Shown: positions 8,159 to 16,840 of the stretch, one piece after another
How the letters are laid out: the number at the start of each line of letters is the position of its first letter
Numbering within the stretch: position 1 is the first letter of the stretch
From: CAVYOE01 sp963770155
GTDB taxonomy: Bacteria > Actinomycetota > Thermoleophilia > Solirubrobacterales > 70-9
DNA length: 64,000 nucleotides
Direction: 5' to 3'
Assembly: GCA_963770155.1 (NCBI GenBank)
Contig: CAVYOE010000001.1
Coordinates: 806,001 to 870,000 of the forward strand
Translations under genes and position numbers: made by a program
The notes under the pieces: generated by a model
The model's database searches: none
Told to the model about the DNA's origin: nothing
What the model saw: the letters and a program-made list of their open reading frames with translations, nothing else

Positions 8159-8883
8159 TGCGTCGCCGATCCGCCGGCGAGCACCGCCGCTCCCTGCTCC
8201 GGCGTGATCACGCCGTCGCGGTCGAGCACCCGCGCCACCTCGGTGGCGAAGTACCAGCCGCCCGAGAGCAGCTCGCCCGCGCTTCCGTCGGCAACCACCC
8301 TGCCCTTGCCGAGCAGGACGACGCGATCCGCGAACTCGGACGCGAACTCGACGTCGTGAGTGGCGACCATGACCGCCGCGCCGTCGGAGGCAAGCCCGCG
8401 CAGGAGGCCGGTCAGCTCGCGCTTGCGGTACCTGTCCATGCCCCTGGTCGGCTCGTCGAGCAGCAGGCAGCCAGGTGCGCTGGAGTCGTCACCGCCGTTG
8501 CGACCCGCGATCACCAGCGCGATCGCGAGCCGCTGGCGCTCGCCCCCCGAGAGATCGCGCGGATCGGCGGCGCCGGCCCCCTCCAGTCCGACGCTCGCCA
8601 GCGCCGTCCGGCCCACATCGCCGGGGAGCTCGTCGCTGACCCGCTCCCGCACGAGCAGGTCGCCAGGGTTCTGGGGAAGCAGCGCCACGCCCGCGGACTT
8701 GATCGAACCGCGGACCGGTTCAACCAGTCCGGCAGCGGCGCGCAGCAGGGTGCTCTTACCCGCGCCGTTGCGCCCCATGAGCGCGACCGTGCGGCCAGGT
8801 TCGAGCTCCAGGTCGAGGCCGTGCAGGACGTCGGCGCCGTCGAGCTCGACCCAGAGGTCGCGGATCTGGAGGCCGGCGCTCAT
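8155..8883 (-). CDS. ecfA: ECF transporter ATPase subunit (second)
   Basis: A 242-residue ABC ATPase of the energy-coupling module. Walker A GRNGAGKST is at residues 37-45, signature LSGGERQRLA at 111-120 and Walker B CLLLDEPTRGMD from 139, followed by the switch His in ATHD. It pairs with the preceding ATPase on EcfT to power vitamin uptake through the S component encoded next. ATG 8883 is chosen because it overlaps the stop of the upstream ATPase gene (ATGA) and begins at the conserved beta-strand; a longer reading frame upstream is shadow. It is part of the riboswitch-led operon. Confidence 0.9.
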   Translation of the reverse strand: MSAGLQIRDLWVELDGADVLHGLDLELEPGRTVALMGRNGAGKSTLLRAAAGLVEPVRGSIKSAGVALLPQNPGDLLVRERVSDELPGDVGRTALASVGLEGAGAADPRDLSGGERQRLAIALVIAGRNGGDDSSAPGCLLLDEPTRGMDRYRKRELTGLLRGLASDGAAVMVATHDVEFASEFADRVVLLGKGRVVADGSAGELLSGGWYFATEVARVLDRDGVITPEQGAAVLAGGSATQ

Positions 8884-9698
8884 GCCAGAGCCCCCCGCGC
8901 CGCCTTCACCCCGACCGGGAGCGGGCGCAGGCCGGCGAGCTCGAACATTTTCGCCACCGGTGTCGCCAGCGCCGGGTCCTCTCGCACCGCCCACTCAAGG
9001 AAGGCGGCCGGCTCGCCATCGAAGGAAAGCTCACCTGCGTCGAGGGCGATGGCGCGGTCCGCGGCGGCGAGGCAGCGCTCGAGCCGGTGCTCGCAGAGCA
9101 GTACCGCCACCCCCCACTCCTCGTTCAGGCGCCGAAGCAGCCAGACGAGCTCGTCCCCGGCGACCGGGTCGAGCTGGGAGGTGGGCTCGTCGAGCAGGAT
9201 CAGGGCGGGGCGGGGCGCCAGCGCGGTCGCGATCGCGACCCGCTGCAGCTCCCCTCCTGAAAGCGAGTCGATCGTGCGTTCGAGCAGGTGCGGGATCGCA
9301 AGCGCCAGCGCCACTTCCTCGACCGCACGGGCGCAGCTCGCCGCGGACCCTCCGCGCAGCTCCAACGGCAGCGCCAGCTCGGCCGCGACTGTCGTCGAGA
9401 CCGACTGTGTCTCGGGCTCCTGGGAGACGAAGCCGACGCTCGCCGCCAGGTCGGCGGGGCCGTGCTCACGCGTGTGGAGACCGCCAACCTCGACCCTCCC
9501 CTCGATCTCGCCCCCGTGGAAGTGGGGCACCAGGCCGCAAGCCGCCCGCAGCAACGTCGACTTGCCCGACCCGGACCGTCCGGCCAAGACCGCGAACTCT
9601 CCCGAGTCGAGCTCAAGGTTGAGGTCGCGGAGCGACGCGTTCTCCGATTCGGGATAGCGGTAGCCAAGACCCTCGACCTTGAGCACCGGCGCGCTCAT
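8880..9698 (-). CDS. ecfA: ECF transporter ATPase subunit (first)
   Basis: A 272-residue ABC ATPase. Walker A GRSGSGKST is at residues 40-48, the Q loop SQEPE near 92, signature LSGGELQRVA at 146-155 and Walker B LILLDEPTSQLD from 166; an EHRLER switch region with His follows. It forms the cytoplasmic motor with the second EcfA and docks on the EcfT coupling helices. Start and stop overlap the neighbours by four bases (ATGA) on both sides, so the ECF genes are translationally coupled. The extension after the nucleotide domain (FLEWAVREDPALATPV) resembles the usual EcfA C-terminal region. Confidence 0.9.
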   Translation of the reverse strand: MSAPVLKVEGLGYRYPESENASLRDLNLELDSGEFAVLAGRSGSGKSTLLRAACGLVPHFHGGEIEGRVEVGGLHTREHGPADLAASVGFVSQEPETQSVSTTVAAELALPLELRGGSAASCARAVEEVALALAIPHLLERTIDSLSGGELQRVAIATALAPRPALILLDEPTSQLDPVAGDELVWLLRRLNEEWGVAVLLCEHRLERCLAAADRAIALDAGELSFDGEPAAFLEWAVREDPALATPVAKMFELAGLRPLPVGVKAARGALA

Positions 9699-10567
9699 CG
9701 TGACCGGGCAAACGGGGCGAGCGCCGCGAGCGGCAGCGCCGCGGCAACCGCCAGGGTCAGCGGACTGAGATCAAGCGCCAGCTCGGGATAGGCATCGAAA
9801 TCGCCGGCGCCGGCAAGCCGGGCCGCCAGCCCGCCGGCGACGACCAGGGCGGCAACCGCGAACATGCGGCGGTCGTAGCGGGAGCGGCGACCGGGTACCC
9901 GTCGTCCCCGCGCGGGGGCCAGGGCGTAGCCGCGCAGCTCGAGCGTCGCCGCGATATCGACGGAACGATCCAGTGACCCGGCGACGATCCGTCGCGCCAG
10001 GGCCGCACGGTCGACAGGTGCCGCCCCCGGACCGCGCAGCGCGGCGCCCTCGCGCAGCCGGACCAGGTCGCCCGCCGCGACCGGAACCATGCGGCTTGCC
10101 AGTGTCGCGGTCAGGGCCGAACGGCGCGCGAGCGGCCGCAGCAGCCGCAGCACCTCGTCGGGGTTGACGCAAGCCGAGTAGACGGCAAACAGGAGCAGCG
10201 TTGTCAACACGCGCAGACCGAGGGTCGCGCCGAAGGCGAGTGATTCGAGGGTGACGTTGACTTGGCCGAGAACCGGGAGCTCGCCGCCGCGGACCAGCAC
10301 CGTCAGCCCACGGTCGGTGACTAGGCCATTGACCGCGGTCATCAGCAGCGCCACGGCGACACCCCATTTCAAGGTGGTGACGAGGGCCCGGCCGGCGCCG
10401 GCGCGGACGCCGGCCACGCAGGCCGCGACTCCCGCCGCGCCGACAAGGACCGGGCCCGGATAGAGGAAGGAGACGAAGGCGAAGGACGCCAGGAAGGCGA
10501 TCGCGGCCGGGGCCGAGGCAGAGCGGAGCGGGTCGGTGCCGGGCCGGTATGCGAGCTCTGAGCGCAT
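9695..10567 (-). CDS. ecfT: ECF transporter T component
   Basis: A 290-residue membrane protein of the CbiQ/EcfT family. It has several predicted TM helices (about residues 20-75, 85-110, 125-150 and 240-285). The cytoplasmic coupling region has the expected Arg-containing signatures, including SRMVP..., and AATLELRGYA, equivalent to the A-R-G motif that contacts the ATPases. It transmits ATP hydrolysis to the S component so that it topples and releases vitamin inside. It lies six bases after the lipoprotein gene and overlaps the first ATPase by ATGA. Confidence 0.88.
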   Translation of the reverse strand: MRSELAYRPGTDPLRSASAPAAIAFLASFAFVSFLYPGPVLVGAAGVAACVAGVRAGAGRALVTTLKWGVAVALLMTAVNGLVTDRGLTVLVRGGELPVLGQVNVTLESLAFGATLGLRVLTTLLLFAVYSACVNPDEVLRLLRPLARRSALTATLASRMVPVAAGDLVRLREGAALRGPGAAPVDRAALARRIVAGSLDRSVDIAATLELRGYALAPARGRRVPGRRSRYDRRMFAVAALVVAGGLAARLAGAGDFDAYPELALDLSPLTLAVAAALPLAALAPFARSR

Positions 10568-10573
10568 CGCTCC

Positions 10574-11518
10574 TCAGCGGTCGGTGGAGACCGGGACCGG
10601 CACCGGGCCGCGACCGGGCTCGATCACGACCGCGTACCGGTCCTGCAGCGCCGCCTCCCCAAGAGCCTTCGCAGCCGCCTCAACTCCCGCCGCGTCGGTT
10701 CCCGTGACGACCCAGGTCGGCGGCGCTTCCTCCAGCCGCACTGCCGCGATCAGGCCGGTCCCCGCGCCGAGACGCAGGACTTCCTTCGCGTCGCGGCCGA
10801 GGGCAAGCAGCTGCTCCCCTTCGAACCTCGCAAAGACGCCGCTCTTGCCGGGCCCCTCCTCGATCTGGGCGGCAGCCGGGTCCTTGCCGACGCGCGACCA
10901 GGGGCCGACAAGGACCCGCAGCGTGGGCTCGGACTCCGCATCGAAGCCGGGGGAGCGTTCGTCAGCGAAAATTCCTGCCTCGACTCCCGCCCCTGCAAGC
11001 GCCTTCCGGGTGTGCTCGCACGGGGCCATCTCTCCCAGGCAATCGATCCTGGTCCGATGGGTGTCACCCTCGAACCCATGCACGAACGGCTCCGGCCAGG
11101 AGCCGACCACGGCCGGCACCCGCATCGCGTCGGTCCAGTCGCGGTAGTCCCACCAGATCCTGTCGCCTTCGCGCACCTCGACGTCGGCTGCGCCGACGGG
11201 CGACTCGACCCCGTTGACGTAGAAAAACCAGTCGAGGCGCCGGTCGCCCGTCTCTGCCTCGAGCCCCTCGATCGAGGAGACGAAGCGCCCGCCGTAGCGG
11301 GTCGCGGTGTCCGCTTCCTCCTCGAGAAAGCGCAGGACCGTCTGCGACTCGGGGATTCCGTCCTCGGTCGCGGAGGCGATTTCAGCCAGCCCGTAGTCCC
11401 GGGTGACCCGGAGCTCAGCCGTGCCCTCCTGTTCGGTTCCCTCGCCGAGCCCGCAGCCCACGGCCGCCGCCGCGACTGCGACTGCGAGGACGACCGCGAG
11501 CCGGCGCGCCTGGATCAC
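10574..11518 (-). CDS. DUF4430 (transcobalamin C-terminal-like) lipoprotein
   Basis: A 314-residue exported protein. A signal sequence with a lipobox-like AVGC at residues ~19-22 predicts lipid anchoring. Residues ~30-130 carry the DUF4430 pattern: TVLRFLEEE, then LDWFFYVNGVESPVGAADVEVREGD, then RIWWDYRDW. Pfam relates this to the beta domain of vertebrate transcobalamin and intrinsic factor. The remaining ~180 residues are an alpha/beta region with two Cys that I do not recognise. Its ATG overlaps the preceding stop (ATGA) and EcfT follows after six bases, so it belongs to the riboswitch operon. It likely captures corrinoid at the cell surface for the ECF transporter; that role is inference. 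Confidence 0.78.
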   Translation of the reverse strand: MIQARRLAVVLAVAVAAAAVGCGLGEGTEQEGTAELRVTRDYGLAEIASATEDGIPESQTVLRFLEEEADTATRYGGRFVSSIEGLEAETGDRRLDWFFYVNGVESPVGAADVEVREGDRIWWDYRDWTDAMRVPAVVGSWPEPFVHGFEGDTHRTRIDCLGEMAPCEHTRKALAGAGVEAGIFADERSPGFDAESEPTLRVLVGPWSRVGKDPAAAQIEEGPGKSGVFARFEGEQLLALGRDAKEVLRLGAGTGLIAAVRLEEAPPTWVVTGTDAAGVEAAAKALGEAALQDRYAVVIEPGRGPVPVPVSTDR

Positions 11519-12525
11519 TTCTTCTTGCCTTTCTTGCGGGCTTTCGGCCGGAGCACGGTCTCGCAGCTTCTGCGCGTGACCTTGTCGAACCGGTCGGCGC
11601 TCACCAGATCCTGGCCGCCACCGCAGTCCACGGTGTCGCGGTCACCGCCGCGAACCCGGATCGTGTCGTCATCGCCGCGTGCCTTGATCCGGTCCGGGCC
11701 CTTGGTCGCCGCAATCGCGTCCTCTCGGTCGGAGCCGAAGATGGCCCGGCCGTGCCGGCCGGCGCAGCGCCTCGGCTTGGTGCTGACGCAGACCCGCAGC
11801 TGCTGCGACGGGATCGCATTCGCCCGGGTCCCGACCAGGGTCGTGCTGCTCTGCAGGGTGACGGTGGTCGCGCCGGTGACATCGGTCGGCTGGGTGGCGC
11901 CGGTGACCGTGACGCCCGCCGCCGGGGCGGCAACGCCGGTGTCCGAGTACTCGACCACCCTGACGCCGAACGGCTGGCCGGGCCGGACGCGCGCCGGGAC
12001 CTCCAGCCTCAGCTCGGGAATGGTCGGTTTGCACGCAAACGGCGGGCTCGGATCGCACTCGGGCGCCGGGACCAGCGTCCAGAGGACGTCGTCGCCGCCT
12101 CCAAGGAAGACCTGGTCGCCGCCCACCTGCAGGGCGTAATGGTTGACGCGCACCTGCCAGAAATTGCTCGCTTCCGAGCTGATTCCACCGAAGCCGCAGA
12201 CCCCCAGACCGAACGAGAACTCGTCGGTGACCAGGATCGGGTTCAGGGAGGGAACACTCGCAGCCGCATCGACCACGGCGCCGAGGGCGGTCGGTCCCTG
12301 GATCGTCTTCGGTTTGCCCGAGCCACCCGCGCCGCCGAAGAAGCACTTTGCGCTCGGCGAGCTTGGGATGTTGGCGGTGTCGGTGTACTGGCGAACGTCG
12401 GCGAGCTCGCGCCCGTCGGCGGTGACGACGCGAATGTCGGCGCCCGTAGTTGCGCTTGCCGAGCCGGGGACGAACAGGATCAGTGTGATCGCGCTGAGCG
12501 CGAGAATCGAACGGTTGATGGACAT
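11515..12525 (-). CDS. secreted DUF4430-like protein with Ig-like and Ca-binding-type repeats
   Basis: 336 residues from ATG 12525, which is preceded by GGAAAGG at nine bases; the GTG at 12534 has no spacing to that site. A signal peptide spans residues 1-~28. Residues ~30-150 resemble DUF4430: TALGAVVDAA, NFWQVRVNHYALQVGGDQ and GGDDVLWTLVP. A beta-sandwich-like part follows (PGQPFGVRVVEYSDTG). The C-terminal ~80 residues have RTX-like GSDREDAI and GDDDTIRVRGGDRDTVDCGGG units and end in a KARKKGKKK tail. It is the first gene after the cobalamin riboswitch and overlaps the lipoprotein gene by ATGA. Probably a cell-surface corrinoid-binding partner; the wall-association role of the tail is inference. 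Confidence 0.75.
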   Translation of the reverse strand: MSINRSILALSAITLILFVPGSASATTGADIRVVTADGRELADVRQYTDTANIPSSPSAKCFFGGAGGSGKPKTIQGPTALGAVVDAAASVPSLNPILVTDEFSFGLGVCGFGGISSEASNFWQVRVNHYALQVGGDQVFLGGGDDVLWTLVPAPECDPSPPFACKPTIPELRLEVPARVRPGQPFGVRVVEYSDTGVAAPAAGVTVTGATQPTDVTGATTVTLQSSTTLVGTRANAIPSQQLRVCVSTKPRRCAGRHGRAIFGSDREDAIAATKGPDRIKARGDDDTIRVRGGDRDTVDCGGGQDLVSADRFDKVTRRSCETVLRPKARKKGKKK

Positions 12526-12555
12526 CTGAGCCACCCTTTCCTCGAGGGATTACAA

Positions 12556-12711
12556 GGCTGGCCGGGGTCAGGTCTCCTGGCTTCCGGGCTGCTGCCGCGC
12601 CTTCCCGGGCTCCCTGTGGAGAGCCCAGTGGGTGTTGCGACAGCTCGTCGCCCGGTCACAGTGGCGGGACCGCGCCGGTTTCACACCGGACTTCCCTTGG
12701 CCACCGGCCGT
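12556..12711 (-). promoter_or_regulatory. cobalamin riboswitch
   Basis: On the minus strand from about 12711 the leader reads GGGAAGTCCGGTGTGAAACC (12696 downward), then GTCCCGCCACTGTGA, then CCACTGGG, GGGAAGGCG and finally GGAAGCCAGGAGACC at 12585-12571. These are the conserved core and 3' B12-box elements of the cobalamin riboswitch in correct order. The outer GGCCGG/CCGGCC bases can form P1. It ends about 30 bases before the ATG at 12525, with the Shine-Dalgarno GGAAAGG between, so ligand binding probably controls translation initiation and coupled expression of the six-gene uptake operon. Confidence 0.95.
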
Positions 12712-12739
12712 ATGTGGCTGACCAGTCTACGCTGCCGCG

Positions 12740-13420
12740 ATGGGTCTTGGCGAGCTGATCCGCGACGTACTCCCGCTGGCGCTCGGCGCTGCGGTCAGCC
12801 CCCTGCTCCTGACCGCGACCCTGCTCACGCTCTCGAGCAGGGAACGGCCGCTGGCGAAGGCCACCGCCGTGGCCCTGGGCGCAGCGGTGCCGCTGTTGGC
12901 GCTCGGCATCGTCGGGATCGTTGCTTTCAGTCACACCGTCGCGGCCGATGGCAGCAGCTCGCACGCGGAGCGGTCCGCCTGGATCGATCTCGCGCTCGGC
13001 GCTCTCCTGCTGCTCCTCGGCGTGCGGCAACTGCTGCGGAGGCGAGAGGAAGGACCGGCGCAAGCAACTGATCCCGGCGAGGGCTCCTCCAGCCACGGCC
13101 TTGGCCGGTCGGCGTTGCTCGGGTTCGGGATGATGCTGACCAACTTCACCACCGCGATCCTCTACGTCGCGGCGCTGAAGCTGATCGGCCGCGCCGACGT
13201 CGGGACCGGCGATCACGTTGTCGCGCTCGCAGTCCTGCTTGTGGTCACGCTGCTGCCGGTCCTGCTGCCGCTTGCCTCCTACGCGATCGCCCCAGGTCCG
13301 GCCTCCCGGATCCTCGGTCCCTTCGGTGCCTGGGTCGGCAGGCACAAAGGCACGGTGGGGATCGTCTTCCTGCTGGGGTTTGGCAGCTACCTGCTGATCA
13401 AGGGCCTGAGCGGGATTTGA
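12740..13420 (+). CDS. GAP family (Sap-like) membrane protein
   Basis: 226 residues with about six TM helices: ~5-28, 38-62, ~75-95, ~118-140, ~150-178 and ~200-222. The opening LALGAAVSPLLLTATLLTLSSRERPLAKA and the central GFGMMLTNFTTAILYVAALK are typical of GAP/Sap proteins (LysE-like fold), named after mycobacterial proteins implicated in glycolipid export. Substrate unknown. It diverges from the B12 riboswitch operon and is the only plus-strand gene between 4032 and 17844. A strong hairpin follows at 13464. Confidence 0.75.
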   Translation: MGLGELIRDVLPLALGAAVSPLLLTATLLTLSSRERPLAKATAVALGAAVPLLALGIVGIVAFSHTVAADGSSSHAERSAWIDLALGALLLLLGVRQLLRRREEGPAQATDPGEGSSSHGLGRSALLGFGMMLTNFTTAILYVAALKLIGRADVGTGDHVVALAVLLVVTLLPVLLPLASYAIAPGPASRILGPFGAWVGRHKGTVGIVFLLGFGSYLLIKGLSGI

Positions 13421-13463
13421 GCCGCAGGGCTCGGCGCGCGCACGCCCGGAACCCAGAAATAGC

Positions 13464-13492
13464 AACGGGGCGGCCGGGAGAGCCGCCCCGTT
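13464..13492 (+). terminator. GC-rich hairpin between convergent genes
   Basis: AACGGGGCGGC (13464-13474) and GCCGCCCCGTT (13482-13492) form a perfect 11-bp stem with a seven-base loop. There is no clear T run on either side, so it may be a bidirectional, partly Rho-assisted terminator between the GAP-family gene and the convergent oxidoreductase gene. The rest of 13421-13565 shows no coding signal. Confidence 0.6.
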
Positions 13493-13565
13493 ACTGGGGA
13501 TGAGGAGATGAGGGGGTATTCCTCACATCGGCTCACGCAAGAAAAACCTGAGCTCAACATTGGGC

Positions 13566-15002
13566 TTACGCAGGTGAATTGGACGAACGACCGAGATTCC
13601 GCAGGATCGAGCGGGCGGCATTGAAGCCACACATCCCGTGGGCGCCCGGGCCGGGCGGGGTCGCGGCCGAGCAGATGTAGGTGCCCGGGACCCCGGTGGC
13701 GTAGGGGTCGAGGGCTAGCCGCGGCCGGATCGTCACCTGGAGCGGCGAGTTGGCGCCGGTGATGATGTCGCCGCCGATGTAGTTCGAGTTGTAGGCCGCG
13801 AGCTCGTCCGGGGAGCGGGTGTGGCGGGCAGTGATCCGCTCCCGGGTACCGGGGGCGAAACGCTCGATCTGCTCAAGGATGACGCGCTCCCCGTCACCGT
13901 CCCAGCCGGCGGGAACGTGGGCGTAAGCCCAGACCGGGTGCAGCTCGCCCCTGGAGCGACCCGGATCGGCGAGGTACTGCTGGCCGACAAGGACAAGGGG
14001 ACGCTCGGGCATCTCGCCGCGGTTGATCGCGGCCTCGGCCGCAACCAGCTCCTCGAGCGAGCCGATCGCATGGACCGTCCCGGCCTTGCGGCAGTCCTCG
14101 TTGGTCCACGGAACTCCCCCCTCGACCGCCAGGTCGAGCTTGAATGCACCGGGGCCGTGGCGGTAGCGGCGGTAGGCACGCGCGATCCGGGCCGGGAGGC
14201 GGTCGCCAGCGAGCTCGGCAACGGCGGCCGGGGCGAGGTCGAGCGCGACGGCGTCGCTGGAGGCGAGCTCGTCGAGCGAGGCCACCCGGGCCCCGGTCTC
14301 GATCGTGCCACCGTGCTCGCGCAGGACCGTGGCCAGGGCGTCGGTGATCGCGCGTGAGCCGCCTTTTGCGACCGCCCAGCCGTAGGCATGGCACCCGGCC
14401 GTCAGCGCCATCCCTACCGCCGAGCTCATGGGCTGGGTCAGGGGGCTGAAGGCATGGGCGGCAACACCGCCGAACAGCGCTCGGGCCTGCGGCGTCTTCC
14501 AGCGCCGGGCCAGGCGGGTCGCCGGGAGCAGGGTGCGCAGCCCGAACCGGGCCAGGGAAAGCGGGTGCTTGGGCAGGTGAATCGCCGGCCGCGCCAGGTC
14601 TTCGCTGAAGAGCGGGTCGAACGACCTGGCGATCGGGCCGAACAACCGCGACCAGGCGGGGCCGTCCTCCCCCAGTCCGCGGGCAGTCTCCTCGACTGAC
14701 TTCAGGAGCACGCCAGCACTGCCGTCATCGAGCGGGTGCGCCAGGTCGACCTCGGGCCAGCGCCACTCGAGCCCGTAGCGCTCGAGCTCGAGCGACCGCA
14801 GAAACGGCGAGCCGACCGCCATCGGATGCACGGCGGAACAGTGATCGTGGAGCAGTCCGGGAACGGTGAGCTCGCCGCTGCGGGTCCCGCCGCCGATCTC
14901 GCCGGCGGCCTCGAGCACCGTCACCTCCACCCCCTCCCGGGCAAGGGCGACGGCGCAGGCGAGCCCGTTGGGCCCGGAGCCGACGACGATTGCTTTGCTC
15001 AA
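13566..15002 (-). CDS. FAD-dependent phytoene-desaturase-like oxidoreductase
   Basis: 478 residues from a TTG start that overlaps the upstream DUF3556 stop (TTGA). The N terminus has a Rossmann VVGSGPNGLACAVALA and GEIGGGTRSGEL (FAD binding). The C terminus has YICSAATPPGPGAHGMCGFNAA, the usual closing FAD motif of CrtI/PYROXD2-like amine/carotenoid oxidoreductases. Substrate is unknown; lipids or isoprenoids are plausible. Translational coupling to the polytopic DUF3556 protein suggests that the two act together at the membrane. Confidence 0.82.
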   Translation of the reverse strand: MSKAIVVGSGPNGLACAVALAREGVEVTVLEAAGEIGGGTRSGELTVPGLLHDHCSAVHPMAVGSPFLRSLELERYGLEWRWPEVDLAHPLDDGSAGVLLKSVEETARGLGEDGPAWSRLFGPIARSFDPLFSEDLARPAIHLPKHPLSLARFGLRTLLPATRLARRWKTPQARALFGGVAAHAFSPLTQPMSSAVGMALTAGCHAYGWAVAKGGSRAITDALATVLREHGGTIETGARVASLDELASSDAVALDLAPAAVAELAGDRLPARIARAYRRYRHGPGAFKLDLAVEGGVPWTNEDCRKAGTVHAIGSLEELVAAEAAINRGEMPERPLVLVGQQYLADPGRSRGELHPVWAYAHVPAGWDGDGERVILEQIERFAPGTRERITARHTRSPDELAAYNSNYIGGDIITGANSPLQVTIRPRLALDPYATGVPGTYICSAATPPGPGAHGMCGFNAARSILRNLGRSSNSPA

Positions 15003-16798
15003 GCGACCGGGGCGCGCTCGCGCGTCTCGCCCGGCCGCGAGCTGACCTCGACCGGGAAGTCGAAGGACTCGTCGAGCCACGGCTGTGCCTTGACCATGTC
15101 CGCGACCGCGACCGACCCCTCCTCGACCAGCCCGGTGGCAGCGTCGTAGATCTCATAGCGCTGGTGGCCACGACCCCAGACGGTCGGCTCCGACTCGAGG
15201 AAGATCACCCGCACATCGCCGGGCTCGAACCCGCATTGCTCCTGAATCGCGTCGAGCAGTTGCTTGCCGTGGAAGTGCGCGTCGCCGAAGTTCCATCCGT
15301 TGACCGCATTCGAGATCAGCTCGCCCTCGCGGGCGCTGTAGGACTCGGGGTCATCGACAGCGTGGCCGACGAGCGCATTCAGGGCGCGGCCGTGCGAGTG
15401 CATCGACCGGAACGCGAGCCCCTTGTGGTAAGTGACGTCCTTGAGCTCGGGATCCTCGTAGATCTCCTCGATCTGCTCCCCGGGGAGACGGGCGACCTTC
15501 TTCACCTGCGTATCGAGTCGCTGCTCGGCCTCCGAGTCCTTGCGGAACAGCCACTGGGTGGTGGACCAGTTGCCGGCGTAGTAGCGCATCGACGGCAGGA
15601 ACGAGAACTTGTCCGGGCGCATGCTGCCGAGGATCGGCAGCACCAGGCAGGAGCCGATCAGGAAGGCGATCAGCAGCGGATCGTCGAGGTTGGAGAGCGG
15701 CACCTCTCCGTAGTGACCGAACAGGAAGAGGATTCCGAAGATCATGAACAGGTTCCACTCGAGTGGGACCGCGAGCGGGAACATCGAGGTGATGTTGGTG
15801 TGGAAGACGATCATCCCGACGATCGCGATCGTGCGGACGACGTCGTTGTCGACGGTGAGCAGGAGCAGCGGCCAGGTGAATTCCTGAACGGTGCCGAAGT
15901 GAGCGATCGCCGCAGACAGTCGCGAAGGCCGCATGTCCTCCGGGTAGTCGCGCCAGAGCCTCTTCTTGAAGGAATCGGAGCGGACCCACGGGGCGTTGCT
16001 GACCATCACCGAAACCACGAACGGGAAGTGGTGGTTGAGCTTCGAGGAGGCGGCGCCCCACCAGACCGCGACGAAGATCAGCTGCCACGCCGGGATCCAC
16101 TGCTCCACCCCGAACATCGCGACGACCAGTATCGGGGCATAGATCTCGGGGCGGGAGCCGAGGAAGGAAACCTTGTCGCGGAGCCCGAGCAGGACCAGCA
16201 GGCCGAGCAGGACGGCGATGCCCTCGATCGGCAGGCGGCCGGCCTCGGTCCCCGCGACCGACTCGCCCGAAGCCAACAACAGGAAGACGCCGGTACCCAG
16301 GACGCCCGCGTAGAGGAGGTTGTCGACCGGGGTCCGCCTCGAGCCCGCCGTGAACGGGACCTTGTCCGGCCAGGGCGGCAGGCGCATGGTCCCCGGACGC
16401 AGCCAGTAGAGGGGGCCCCCGATCGGCGGATTGAAGCGGAAGCTGAGCGGCATCGAACCGGCACCGAGCCCGAGGATCTCCCAGAGCAGGACCCAGACCG
16501 CGGCCTTCTGGAAAACGATCGGCTCCGTCCACCAGTCGCCGAGATTGCCGATCCCTCCGAGCCCCGGCGTCAGCGAGATAACCAACATCGCCGCGAGGAC
16601 GAAGATGACCAGCTTGATCGCGTAGAGGAAGTAGACGAAGGTCGGCGAGCCGAATCCGTTCAGGCCCCAGTCCTGAACCAGCGGCTTGATCCGCGACAGG
16701 TGCGGCTTCGCCTTCCACTCATCGACTTCGAATGGCGGCGGTGTCGGTTCGAAGAACCCCATCCTCGGCCTCTCCTCGTTGGCAGCGTTCCTGCCCAT
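14999..16798 (-). CDS. DUF3556 polytopic membrane protein
   Basis: 599 residues. About ten TM segments lie between residues ~50 and ~415, including FVYFLYAIKLVIFVLAAMLV and TIAIVGMIVFHTNITSMFPLAVP. A soluble C-terminal part (~430-599) includes HSHGRALNALVGHAV and NGWNFGDAHFHGKQLLDAI. The protein resembles the DUF3556 family of mycobacteria and relatives, which has no assigned function. Several conserved-looking His/Asp positions (KLNHHFPF, FHTNIT, DAHFHG) could bind metal, but this is speculation. The stop codon is embedded in the TTG start of the downstream FAD oxidoreductase. Confidence 0.78.
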   Translation of the reverse strand: MGRNAANEERPRMGFFEPTPPPFEVDEWKAKPHLSRIKPLVQDWGLNGFGSPTFVYFLYAIKLVIFVLAAMLVISLTPGLGGIGNLGDWWTEPIVFQKAAVWVLLWEILGLGAGSMPLSFRFNPPIGGPLYWLRPGTMRLPPWPDKVPFTAGSRRTPVDNLLYAGVLGTGVFLLLASGESVAGTEAGRLPIEGIAVLLGLLVLLGLRDKVSFLGSRPEIYAPILVVAMFGVEQWIPAWQLIFVAVWWGAASSKLNHHFPFVVSVMVSNAPWVRSDSFKKRLWRDYPEDMRPSRLSAAIAHFGTVQEFTWPLLLLTVDNDVVRTIAIVGMIVFHTNITSMFPLAVPLEWNLFMIFGILFLFGHYGEVPLSNLDDPLLIAFLIGSCLVLPILGSMRPDKFSFLPSMRYYAGNWSTTQWLFRKDSEAEQRLDTQVKKVARLPGEQIEEIYEDPELKDVTYHKGLAFRSMHSHGRALNALVGHAVDDPESYSAREGELISNAVNGWNFGDAHFHGKQLLDAIQEQCGFEPGDVRVIFLESEPTVWGRGHQRYEIYDAATGLVEEGSVAVADMVKAQPWLDESFDFPVEVSSRPGETRERAPVA

Positions 16799-16808
16799 TC
16801 TTTCTCAA

Positions 16809-16840
16809 CGGCGGGGCCCGTGCACAGAAAAGCCCCGCCG
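16809..16840. repeat. intergenic inverted repeat
   Basis: CGGCGGGGC (16809-16817) pairs with GCCCCGCCG (16832-16840) across a 14-base loop; the right arm also overlaps the palindrome CCCGCCGCGGCGGG (16834-16847). It lies between the secreted protein gene ending at 16939 and the DUF3556 start at 16798, both minus strand, so it may terminate the former or act in the leader of the latter. There is no T tract. No gene is seen in 16799-16938. Confidence 0.4.
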
